Positions 1 through 5,513 of a stretch of DNA of 7,569 nucleotides are shown in pieces. The notes under the pieces were generated by a model, which saw nothing but the letters and a program-made list of their open reading frames with translations, was not told the origin of the DNA and ran no database searches. The stretch's first letter is position 1. The number at the start of each line of letters is the position of its first letter. A program made the position numbers and the translations under genes. The stretch comes from Actinomycetota bacterium (lineage in GTDB: Bacteria; Actinomycetota; Thermoleophilia; Solirubrobacterales; Solirubrobacteraceae): assembly GCA_009699615.1 (NCBI GenBank), contig WLNV01000067.1, forward strand, positions 1 through 7,569. The letters run 5' to 3'.

Positions 1-137
1 AGCCGGCCCAGAGCAGCGGCGGCTTCTGGCAGGACCGCGCCGAGCGGCCGCTCAATCGCCGCCCAGGTACGGCCTCTAAGGCCGGTGACGATCGGCTGCT
101 GGCCGATGATCTGCGCGAGCTGGCTGCCTCAGCCTAG
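1..137 (+). CDS. C-terminal end of a probable short-chain dehydrogenase (partial)
   Basis: The frame beginning at base 3 is open from the left edge to a TAG at 135-137 and gives 44 residues. It contains GGFWQDRAERPLNRR and ends in a charged helix (LLADDLRELAASA). The pattern of Gly-x-Phe-Trp-x-Asp-Arg-x-x-Arg-Pro, then a short linker and a final acidic helix, resembles the tail of one group of SDR-family NAD(P)-dependent oxidoreductases, where a 'GxFWxDRxxRP' stretch follows the Rossmann domain. The Rossmann core and catalytic Tyr/Lys lie outside the window, so the family call rests on the tail alone. The other two forward frames lack this character. A hairpin directly follows the stop, which fits the end of a transcription unit. 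Confidence 0.5.
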   Translation, partial: PAQSSGGFWQDRAERPLNRRPGTASKAGDDRLLADDLRELAASA

Positions 138-158
138 AGCCGACGTCGCCGGCGGCTC
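137..158 (+). terminator. Possible hairpin terminator after the partial dehydrogenase
   Basis: GAGCCG at 137-142 pairs perfectly with CGGCTC at 153-158, giving a 6-bp stem around a 10-nt GC-rich loop that starts at the last base of the stop codon. There is no T-run after it, so a classical intrinsic terminator is not shown. Position is the main support. Confidence 0.25.
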
Positions 159-224
159 GTGGTCGCGGGCATGGCAGTCGGCAACCGTCGCATTGGCGTT
201 CACTTCCCTGTAACGTCACCCGAC

Positions 225-241
225 TGCTGCGAAAAGCAGCA
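225..241 (+). other. Small leader hairpin upstream of the secreted EEP gene
   Basis: TGCTGC (225-230) and GCAGCA (236-241) form a perfect 6-bp stem with a GAAAA loop. It ends 15 nt before the Shine-Dalgarno sequence, in the 129-bp gap between the dehydrogenase stop and the EEP start. It could lie in the 5' untranslated leader and affect mRNA stability, but a 6-bp stem may also be chance. I could not identify a convincing -10/-35 pair in this gap. Confidence 0.25.
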
Positions 242-266
242 TCAAACAACGAATTTGGAGATTTCT

Positions 267-1307
267 GTGATCCGTCGTATTCCGTTTGCCCTCGTCCTCG
301 TAGCCGCAGCAATGGCTATCCCCGCTTCGACGGCCTCGGCCGCAGGTGGCGACGTCACCGTGATGACCCGCAACATCTATCTTGGCGCCGACATCATCGG
401 CCTCGCAGTCGCTCCCGACCTGCCCGCCTTCAAGGTCAACGCCGAAGAGATGTACGGCGTTGTCAAAGCGACCGATTTCCCTGCCCGCGCAGTTGGGCTG
501 GCGGCTGAGATCAAGGCCAACAAGCCCGATCTGGTTGGCCTTCAAGAGGCCGCCACTTGGCGCAGCGGGCCGGCCGGCAACCCTGATGACGCAACCAAAG
601 TTGACTACGACTTCACGAAGCTGCTGCTGGCGGCGCTGAAGAAGCAGGGCCAGACCTACAGCATTCTCGTCGATCAGGTGGAGTTTGATTTCGAGGCACC
701 GACGGTGACGCAGGATGTCCGCCTGACGATGCACGACGTGATCCTCGTGCGCAGCGGTTCGAAGCTCAAGATCGGCAAGACTTCCAAGTCGCGCTACAAG
801 GCGCTTGTCGAGATCCCAACAGCGGCCGGTTTGGCGAAGGTCTACCGCGGCTGGACTGCGGCTGAGGCTTCGATCGGTGGCCGCACATTCAAGTTCGTCA
901 ACACGCACCTTGAGGCCTATGGCGACGCCACCCGTGAGTCGCAGGCGAAGGAGCTTTTCGCGGCAGGTGGACCGCTATCAAGCAAGACGAAGCCGGCGAT
1001 TCTGCTCGGCGACCTCAACAGCGACCCCAACGCTGGCGATGCGTCAGCCGACGCCTACAAGGTGTTCACCGGCGCCGGGATGAAGGACGTTTTCGGCACG
1101 AAGCGCGTTCAGACCTTCGGCATGGACGAGAAGCTGATCAATCCGAAGCCGACCAGCAACGTCTGGATCGACCATATTTTCTACAGCCCAAGCAAGAACT
1201 TCACTGTTCGCAGCAAGGGCATCGTGGGAACGAAGCCGTTCCGCAAGGTCGCGCCGCTGTGGGCTTCGGACCACATGGGCGTCGTCGCGAAGCTGCGCGT
1301 CAAGTAA
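267..1307 (+). CDS. Secreted endonuclease/exonuclease/phosphatase (EEP) family protein
   Basis: This encodes 346 aa from a GTG at 267. GGAG at 257-260, 6 nt upstream, and a signal peptide beginning exactly there (MIRRIPFALVLVAAAMAIPASTASA, likely cut near residue 25) decide the start; the longer frame from 159 would bury the signal peptide. The mature part has the EEP-fold landmarks: MTRNIYLGAD (residues 33-42) with the early Asn, GLQEA with the metal-binding Glu at 94, NTHLE with His 214, GDLNSDPN with Asp 249 and Asn 251, a WIDHIF segment at 300-305, and the C-terminal SDH with Asp 335 and His 336. The family is a Mg-dependent phosphodiesterase/phosphatase fold (DNase I, sphingomyelinase, inositol phosphatases), so all core catalytic residues appear present and the protein should be an active extracellular hydrolase. 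The substrate (nucleic acid, phospholipid or other phosphoester) cannot be told. It stands alone in its direction and ends 25 nt before the opposing LtrA-family gene. Confidence 0.9.
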   Translation: MIRRIPFALVLVAAAMAIPASTASAAGGDVTVMTRNIYLGADIIGLAVAPDLPAFKVNAEEMYGVVKATDFPARAVGLAAEIKANKPDLVGLQEAATWRSGPAGNPDDATKVDYDFTKLLLAALKKQGQTYSILVDQVEFDFEAPTVTQDVRLTMHDVILVRSGSKLKIGKTSKSRYKALVEIPTAAGLAKVYRGWTAAEASIGGRTFKFVNTHLEAYGDATRESQAKELFAAGGPLSSKTKPAILLGDLNSDPNAGDASADAYKVFTGAGMKDVFGTKRVQTFGMDEKLINPKPTSNVWIDHIFYSPSKNFTVRSKGIVGTKPFRKVAPLWASDHMGVVAKLRVK

Positions 1308-1326
1308 GCAAGCTGCTCTCCAGCGG

Positions 1327-1357
1327 CCCGCGCTACTGGGCTTCGGCCGGGCGCGGG
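1327..1357. terminator. Possible shared hairpin between convergent EEP and LtrA-family genes
   Basis: CCCGCGC (1327-1333) pairs perfectly with GCGCGGG (1351-1357); the 17-nt loop contains a smaller GGC-TTCG-GCC hairpin with a UUCG tetraloop. It overlaps the last codons of the LtrA-family gene and lies about 20 nt past the EEP stop. There is no T-tract on either strand, so terminator function is inferred from structure and position only. Confidence 0.3.
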
Positions 1358-2499
1358 TCGTTGCGGAAGGCCCAGTAGTTGAGTGCCACTAGCGCTACGG
1401 CGAGCGTCCCGACGCCGACGCGCCAGTCGCTTGGCGTCGCAAGCCAAGCGAGCAGGCCGATCACGATCGCGACTGCCGCGATCACACCAAGTCGCGCGGC
1501 GCCGGCGCGCGCACCGGCCGCGCCCGCAGTGATTCGCATCATCGCGATCAGGGCTATCGTCACACCGATCCCGCCCGATGCGACCATCGCGAGCCAGTCT
1601 TCGAATCGATGGGTGTAGTTCGGAGCTATGTACCAGACGAGCCCAACGCTGCAGATCAGCAGCGTGATCGCGAACAGGTAATGCCAGAGCATCCAGGCGC
1701 GCAGCCGGGCGGCTCTTTCCGGCATTGGCCGTGACATCACCTCACGGTCGTAGATCGTCCAAAGCGTCCAGCTGATCACCGCGACGAACGCCAGTTGCAG
1801 TAGGTGAGCCTCTTTGACGTTGTCCTCGTGCACGGTAACCACCGTCTTAACGAAGACGTCGCCGATCAGGATCAGGACGAAGAGGCCAAGCCGCTCGGAG
1901 AGGTGTTCGCTGTTGAGCGGGAAGCGCTCCAAGATCTTCGGCATCGCGGGGCCAAAGTCGATTGCGAAGATCGCGACGATTGCGAGTATCCAGAGCACCG
2001 GCGCCAGCGGCTGCGGGCTGAGCCCCGAGGCGATGAAGAGAACAAATCCAACGAGGCTGGCGTTGCGCCGGACGCGCGCTACTTCCACCAGATGCGGCTG
2101 CCATCTTCCTCCAAGCTCGTAGATCAGAGCGCAGGAGAGCGCCAGTGCGCCGGCGGCGTAACCGAGCTCACCGCCAAGCGCGGCGAGCTTCAGCTCTGAA
2201 GTTTCGAGCAGCGATACTGCTACCACGGCAACTAGCTGGAGCAGGAAGCTGATCCGCAGCGCCGCTGGCAACAGCTTGCCGCTAAAGCGGGCGACGAACG
2301 GATCGCCGAAACGGTTGAAAAAGAGCGCTGTCTGCTCCCACGCCCACATGATCAAAGTGAGCTTCAGCGCCAGCATCAGCGCTGATTCCCAGTTTGGGTC
2401 CTTGCCAAAGTCAACGCCGAAGCTGAGGAAGGCGCCGATCAGGACGAGGTCGTAGAAGAGCTCCGAGCGTGAGGGTTGTGAGGAGATTGGCAGCGACAC
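1333..2499 (-). CDS. LtrA-family (low temperature requirement A-like) integral membrane protein
   Basis: The product is 388 aa, mostly hydrophobic, with about 10-12 predicted membrane spans. Family landmarks are the N-terminal SELFYDLVL at residues 12-20 (typically ELFFDLVFVFA) and the central EHLSERLGLFVLILIGD at 198-214 (typically H..ER.GLF.IIvLGE). The usual Glu of the LGE motif is Asp 214 here. LtrA proteins are widespread in bacteria, named from a Listeria low-temperature growth locus; the biochemical role is unknown (not the group II intron LtrA). The start is the GTG at 2499: an in-frame TGA lies just two codons upstream and the family N-terminus begins about 12 residues in. No good Shine-Dalgarno precedes it. 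Its start is only 30 nt after the DUF1330-like stop on the same strand, so co-transcription, and perhaps translational coupling, is likely. It faces the EEP gene at its 3' end. Confidence 0.85.
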   Translation of the reverse strand: MSLPISSQPSRSELFYDLVLIGAFLSFGVDFGKDPNWESALMLALKLTLIMWAWEQTALFFNRFGDPFVARFSGKLLPAALRISFLLQLVAVVAVSLLETSELKLAALGGELGYAAGALALSCALIYELGGRWQPHLVEVARVRRNASLVGFVLFIASGLSPQPLAPVLWILAIVAIFAIDFGPAMPKILERFPLNSEHLSERLGLFVLILIGDVFVKTVVTVHEDNVKEAHLLQLAFVAVISWTLWTIYDREVMSRPMPERAARLRAWMLWHYLFAITLLICSVGLVWYIAPNYTHRFEDWLAMVASGGIGVTIALIAMMRITAGAAGARAGAARLGVIAAVAIVIGLLAWLATPSDWRVGVGTLAVALVALNYWAFRNDPRPAEAQ

Positions 2500-2529
2500 G
2501 TCGGCTCAGCTTCGCAGATGGCGGGAGAG

Positions 2530-3237
2530 TTAACTCGGTGGAGCAGCGCTTGCGACCGACTCGGCGAGTTGGTCGAGCTCTGTCGGCCCCATCACGATGA
2601 TGATCTGTTCCTCAACTCCCGCTGTCTCTTTCAGGAGCGCGAGCGCAGCTTCGTCAACGCGGTCGAACTTGGCGTCGTCCCAGCGACGCTCGTCGCCGAC
2701 GATCACTCCCTCGATCTCGAAGTGCGCGACCGGGGTGACTCCGGTGGGGTCATCGGCAGGTTGCTGACCCTCGGCGAAGCGCCGCACGCGAAGCACGTGC
2801 GCGCCGCCGTCGGGCAGCTCGCTGGCGTGGACGGGGTGTGCGGCAAAGACGATCGTTGACGCCATCCCCGCATCCTTGTGGGCGTGGAGCTCAAGGAAGT
2901 CGTCGCGCCGCTGCATCTCAAAGAATTTCGCGCGGCTCGGGTATCGGACAATCGCAACCCGGTCGTAGAGCGGCGTTCCGGCCGGCTGCTCGATGACGTC
3001 GGCAGAGAAGGCCGGCATCGCGCCGATCTCAGCCAGCGGTCCGAGTGGGGCGTATACGTCATCGGCTTCGCGTCCGGTCATCGTCGTTTCGCGGCCGTCG
3101 GTGTAGTCGGCGAGCTCGCGGTAATCCATCAGGTTTACGGCCCAGAACGGCCCGTCCTGCTCGGCTGGCATCTCGAGCCAGCTACCGACCATCTCCCAGT
3201 TCGGTGTGCCGTAGCGTGGTTTTGATGTGCCTGACAT
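2530..3237 (-). CDS. DUF1330-like protein, probable dimeric alpha/beta-barrel, two-domain
   Basis: The product is 235 aa, cytoplasmic, with no signal peptide or membrane span. The start is the ATG at 3237, chosen because AAAGGAAG (minus strand, 3245-3252) sits 7 nt upstream; the frame stays open further upstream but would run into the divergent deacetylase. The first half has PFWAVNLMDYRE (30-41), a variable linker, YDRVAIVRYPSRAKFFEMQR (91-110) and DFLELHAHKDAGMASTIVFA (113-132). This beta-strand, 'RYPSR..F..M', helix, strand order is that of DUF1330 and related ferredoxin-like dimeric alpha/beta-barrel proteins. The second half (HVLRVRRF at 147-154, FEIEGVIVGDE at 173-183, a helix at 189-205, EQIIIVMGPTEL at 210-221) looks like a second, divergent copy of the fold. 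No catalytic residues are recognisable, so no reaction is assigned. It is probably the first gene of an operon with the LtrA-family gene. Confidence 0.7.
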   Translation of the reverse strand: MSGTSKPRYGTPNWEMVGSWLEMPAEQDGPFWAVNLMDYRELADYTDGRETTMTGREADDVYAPLGPLAEIGAMPAFSADVIEQPAGTPLYDRVAIVRYPSRAKFFEMQRRDDFLELHAHKDAGMASTIVFAAHPVHASELPDGGAHVLRVRRFAEGQQPADDPTGVTPVAHFEIEGVIVGDERRWDDAKFDRVDEAALALLKETAGVEEQIIIVMGPTELDQLAESVASAAPPS

Positions 3238-3244
3238 CTGTGAG

Positions 3245-3252
3245 CTTCCTTT
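3245..3252 (-). promoter_or_regulatory. Shine-Dalgarno fixing the DUF1330-like start
   Basis: On the minus strand this reads AAAGGAAG and lies 7 nt before the ATG at 3237. It is the only good ribosome-binding site in the long open frame, so it rules out the far-upstream starts. Confidence 0.6.
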
Positions 3253-3331
3253 CGGCTGACTGGCTGGCGTTAGGGGCGGGGCTGCTGCGCACAATCGTGT
3301 CAGGTTCAGCTGGTGGGCGCAGCTCTCTGGT

Positions 3332-3343
3332 GCGGCGCGCCGC
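3332..3343. promoter_or_regulatory. Perfect 12-bp GC palindrome in the divergent deacetylase/DUF1330-like gap
   Basis: GCGGCGCGCCGC is its own reverse complement and lies in the 109-bp divergent intergenic region (3238-3346), ending three bases before the first ATG of the deacetylase frame. It could be an operator, or simply GC-rich chance. If transcribed, it would hinder initiation at 3347. A weak promoter-like pair for the minus strand (TTGTGC, 16-nt spacer, TAACGC) lies between 3267 and 3294, but is unproven. Confidence 0.25.
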
Positions 3344-3346
3344 GTA

Positions 3347-4132
3347 ATGCGCGCAGCTAGCATCAGATCGATGATCGGGACTATGCGGAAGCAACTCTGT
3401 GCGGTTCTTGCCTTGGCTCTGGTGATCGGCGTTGGAGCGGTCAGTTTTCGCTCGGCGCACGCCAGCGCTGCCGACAGCGCTGCGGTTGCGCAGCCGCAGC
3501 CGACCGGCTGCGTGCCGAAGGGTGCGCGCTTCCGCGAGAACGGCTGGCGCGGCAGTCGCCGGGTTGCTCTGACATTCGACGGTGGGCCGACCTCGCAGTA
3601 CACGTCGAAGGTGTTGGCGCAGCTTCGCAAGGCGAAGGTCCACGCCACTTTCTTCATCCGCGGCCAGTTCATTCACGGTCATACGAAACTGCTGCGCCAG
3701 GAGCTGGCCGAGGGGCATGAGCTGGCCAACCACTCGTACAGCCATCCCCACTTCCCTGGCAGCTACGACATCAGCCGCACGACGAAGCTGATTCGCGATG
3801 CGACCGGCTACAGGCCGTGCCTCTTCCGTGCTCCGTACGGCTCGGTCAATGATGCGCTGTTCAGCCGCGTCCGCCACCAGCACATGCTTACGATCGGCTG
3901 GGATGTCGATTCTTGGGACAGCCTGTACGACAACGTCAGCGAGTCAACTGTCTATAGCCGTGTCGTCAACGGCGCGCGGCCCGGTTCGATCATCCTGATG
4001 CACGACGGCGAGGGATCCCATCAGGCGACGTTGCGGGCGCTAGGGCCGATCCTGCGAAACCTGAAGCGCCGCAACTTGCAGGTCGTGCCGGTCTCGCAGC
4101 TGCTCGGACTGCGCCAGCGCACCGCCGGCTGA
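3347..4132 (+). CDS. Secreted polysaccharide deacetylase (CE4/NodB domain) with altered motif 1
   Basis: The product is up to 261 aa. The N-terminus is a signal peptide (hydrophobic core at residues 17-34, likely cut near Ala 39-Ala 42). The start is uncertain: ATGs at 3347, 3371 and 3383 are in frame and none has a clear Shine-Dalgarno; the one at 3383 gives the most compact signal peptide (MRKQLCAVLALALVIGVG), while 3347 is the longest. The NodB domain spans about 72-255. Motif 1 is LTFDGGP with Asp 78 (catalytic base) but Gly 79 where the metal-binding Asp of TFDDGP belongs. Motif 2 is NHSYSH with His 129 and His 133; motif 3 RAPYG starts at Arg 161; motif 4 is WDVDSW at 185-190; motif 5 is LMHDG with His 219. 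CE4 enzymes remove N- or O-acetyl groups from peptidoglycan, chitin or xylan; here the exported protein probably acts on the wall or an extracellular polymer. The loss of one ligand could weaken or alter metal use. Convergent with the TSP3/DUF5666 gene. Confidence 0.9.
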   Translation: MRAASIRSMIGTMRKQLCAVLALALVIGVGAVSFRSAHASAADSAAVAQPQPTGCVPKGARFRENGWRGSRRVALTFDGGPTSQYTSKVLAQLRKAKVHATFFIRGQFIHGHTKLLRQELAEGHELANHSYSHPHFPGSYDISRTTKLIRDATGYRPCLFRAPYGSVNDALFSRVRHQHMLTIGWDVDSWDSLYDNVSESTVYSRVVNGARPGSIILMHDGEGSHQATLRALGPILRNLKRRNLQVVPVSQLLGLRQRTAG

Positions 4133-4155
4133 TCTCGACCGCCCGCCACAACGAC

Positions 4156-4180
4156 GAGCGGCGCCCGATGGGCGCCGCTC
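4156..4180. terminator. Strong bidirectional hairpin between convergent genes
   Basis: GAGCGGCGCCC (4156-4166) and GGGCGCCGCTC (4170-4180) are exact reverse complements around a GAT loop, an 11-bp GC-rich stem. It lies 23 nt after the deacetylase stop and 39 nt after the TSP3/DUF5666 stop, so it can serve both. No T-tract follows on either strand; U-poor hairpin terminators are common in high-GC actinobacteria. A second small hairpin (GCCGC-TCAC-GCGGC, 4198-4211) sits between it and the TSP3/DUF5666 stop. Confidence 0.65.
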
Positions 4181-4219
4181 AGGGGGAGGGTGCTGCAGCC
4201 GCTCACGCGGCGTTGTGGA

Positions 4220-5362
4220 TCAACGGCCGCGGCCGCGACCGCCGTGGCGATCACCGCTCCGTTCGTTCTCGTTGTACTGGCCGACTTGGTTGGCTGAATG
4301 GTCGTCGTCCTCGTCGTCATTCTCGCCGTGGTCATGACCACGGTCGCTGGCGAATGCGCCAGAGCTGAGGCAGAGTGCCAGCGTCGTACCTTCGGCGCCT
4401 GGAACCGTCTTGGCCTTGACTGCGTCGCCAACCTTCAGGTCGGCGAGAGTGCCAGTCGGCGTGCCGTCAGCGGCCGGGATCCGCAGCTTCGTCGCCGAGT
4501 TAACGGTGACCTTCGTCTGCGTCGCGTTGGCCAGCGTGATCGTGACTGAGTCTGGTCCAACTGAGGCGACCGTTCCGACGACCTTTGTTCCTTCAACCTC
4601 GACCTTGATGCTCAGCGCGAGCGTTGGGTCGGTCGCTGATAGGTAGGCCTCAACCTTGTCACCGACGAGAATGTCGGCGAGCGTGATCTTGCCGTTGCCG
4701 TCGCGGTCAGGTGCACGCAGCTTGGTGTCAGCGTTGACGGTCAGGGTTGCGCTTGCCCCGCCTTCCTTCGTGACCGTGAGTGAGCTGTCGCCGACTGCAC
4801 TGGCTGTGCCTTCGACCTCTTCGCCCTTCTTGTAGTCGCCCTTGACCGAGATGCTTACAGCGAGAGTCGGGTCGGTTGCCGAAGTGTGGGCCTTGACCTT
4901 GTCGCCGGCCTTCAGATCGGCGAGCGTAACGGTGCCGCTGCCGTCGGTGTCTGGGATACGTAGCTTGGTCGCCGAGTTGACGGTCAGCGTGACGGTTGTG
5001 GCGTCACGCTTCGTGATCGTCACTGAGTCGGCGCCAACTGATGCGACTGCGCCGCGCACTTCGTTCGCGTCGTCGGAGCAAGGGTCGGTTCCAGCGGCCA
5101 CTTCGCGGCCGTCGCTGACTCCGTCCTTGTCGCTGTCCTTGACAAGAGGGTTGGTGCCGAGGCGTACTTCGACCCCGTCCTTGAGCTTGTCGCGGTCGGT
5201 GTCGGCGCGACGCGCATTGGTGCCGAGCCGCTTCTCAACCTTGTTCGAGAGGCCGTCGCGGTCGCGGTCGGTCTTCGACGCTTTCGAAGCGAGTGCGCTT
5301 GCTGGCAGCGAGGCGATAAGCCCGACTACGGCGATTGCTGCTGTGAGGTTCTTGAGTGACAT
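4220..5362 (-). CDS. Secreted protein with thrombospondin type 3 repeats and three DUF5666-like repeats
   Basis: The product is 380 aa. The start is the ATG at 5362, with AAGGAGT 8 nt upstream and a signal peptide from the first residue (MSLKNLTAAIAVVGLIASLPASALA, cut near 25). Residues 31-97 are Asp-rich repeats of the bacterial thrombospondin type 3 kind: DRDRDGLSNKVEKRLGTN, DTDRDKLKDGVEVRLGTN, DSDKDGVSDGREVAAGTD. Three DUF5666-like beta-rich repeats follow, at about 102-174, 183-254 and 261-333, each with 'G.a.saVg.dSltvt', 'tvns.TKLR.P', 'tLADl.vGDkV.A' and 'tLAlsi'. Two carry an EF-hand/dockerin-like loop (138-149 and 219-230). The tail (339-380) is rich in His, Asp, Glu and Arg and ends RGRGR. 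TSP3 repeats bind calcium in known proteins, so a calcium-stabilised extracellular or surface protein is the reasonable inference. No enzyme motif, LPXTG anchor or membrane span is visible, and the function is unknown. It is monocistronic between a hairpin and a divergent promoter region. Confidence 0.85.
   Translation of the reverse strand: MSLKNLTAAIAVVGLIASLPASALASKASKTDRDRDGLSNKVEKRLGTNARRADTDRDKLKDGVEVRLGTNPLVKDSDKDGVSDGREVAAGTDPCSDDANEVRGAVASVGADSVTITKRDATTVTLTVNSATKLRIPDTDGSGTVTLADLKAGDKVKAHTSATDPTLAVSISVKGDYKKGEEVEGTASAVGDSSLTVTKEGGASATLTVNADTKLRAPDRDGNGKITLADILVGDKVEAYLSATDPTLALSIKVEVEGTKVVGTVASVGPDSVTITLANATQTKVTVNSATKLRIPAADGTPTGTLADLKVGDAVKAKTVPGAEGTTLALCLSSGAFASDRGHDHGENDDEDDDHSANQVGQYNENERSGDRHGGRGRGR
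4364..5059 (-). repeat. Three tandem protein-coding repeats (DUF5666-like) in the TSP3 gene
   Basis: Units are at about 4841-5059, 4601-4816 and 4364-4582, each near 72 codons, joined by short linkers. Units 1 and 3 share VASVG-DSVTIT and VNSATKLRIP almost exactly; units 1 and 2 share SATDPTLA-S. Linkers and inner residues have diverged, so this is an old duplication rather than a recent tandem copy or an assembly error. Confidence 0.75.
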
Positions 5363-5370
5363 TGATTTGT

Positions 5371-5377
5371 ACTCCTT
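5371..5377 (-). promoter_or_regulatory. Shine-Dalgarno fixing the TSP3/DUF5666 gene start
   Basis: The minus strand reads AAGGAGT, 8 nt before the ATG at 5362. This strong match, with the signal peptide that begins there, excludes the longer open frame reaching 5578. Confidence 0.75.
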
Positions 5378-5384
5378 GGCTGGG

Positions 5385-5417
5385 GTCGGTTTTCGTGTGC
5401 TGTTAGTTAGAACCGAC
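5385..5417. promoter_or_regulatory. Spaced inverted repeat in the divergent TSP3/LLM intergenic region
   Basis: GTCGGTT (5385-5391) and AACCGAC (5411-5417) are exact reverse complements separated by 19 nt, in the 151-bp gap between the divergent TSP3/DUF5666 and LLM genes and starting 23 nt upstream of the TSP3/DUF5666 ATG. The spacing suits either a regulator site with half-sites on about the same face of the helix or an mRNA leader stem-loop. The surrounding DNA is the most AT-rich of the window, as expected for promoters; candidate -10-like GATAAC (+ strand, near 5455) and TAACTA (- strand, near 5407) are only suggestive. Confidence 0.35.
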
Positions 5418-5513
5418 GAACAGGCCAAAAGTAACGAAATCTTTGTTTGGGCCCGATAACTGCGGTGCATGTCGCGCGCCGCGCGGCGGGGCGAAATGCT
5501 GGATCCTCTAGCG

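Noticed and set aside
159..266. N-terminal extension of the EEP gene to a GTG at 159
   Set aside because: It would bury a typical signal peptide 36 residues inside the protein, and the GTG at 267 has a GGAG at the right distance; the extension has no family-like sequence.
216..908. 230-codon minus-strand open frame opposite the EEP gene
   Set aside because: It lies wholly antisense to a gene with clear catalytic motifs, has a Cys/Arg/His-rich shadow composition and no recognisable domain.
3238..3672. Longer form of the DUF1330-like frame starting at 3672
   Set aside because: The extra 145 residues overlap the divergent deacetylase and its promoter region and are low-complexity Arg/Ala/Pro; the Shine-Dalgarno at 3245-3252 marks the true start.
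3182..3883. 233-codon minus-strand open frame opposite the deacetylase
   Set aside because: It is antisense to the NodB domain with all its motifs and also overlaps the DUF1330-like gene; no domain signal.
4220..5362. Asp-rich and tandem repeats as a CRISPR array or DNA satellite
   Set aside because: The repeats are protein-level, about 215 bp long, diverged at the DNA level and in one open frame; there are no short identical repeats with unique spacers.
4842..5459. 205-codon plus-strand open frame opposite the TSP3/DUF5666 gene
   Set aside because: Its Ser/Arg/Val-rich sequence is the complement of Asp/Thr-rich repeats; the minus strand has the signal peptide, Shine-Dalgarno and repeats.
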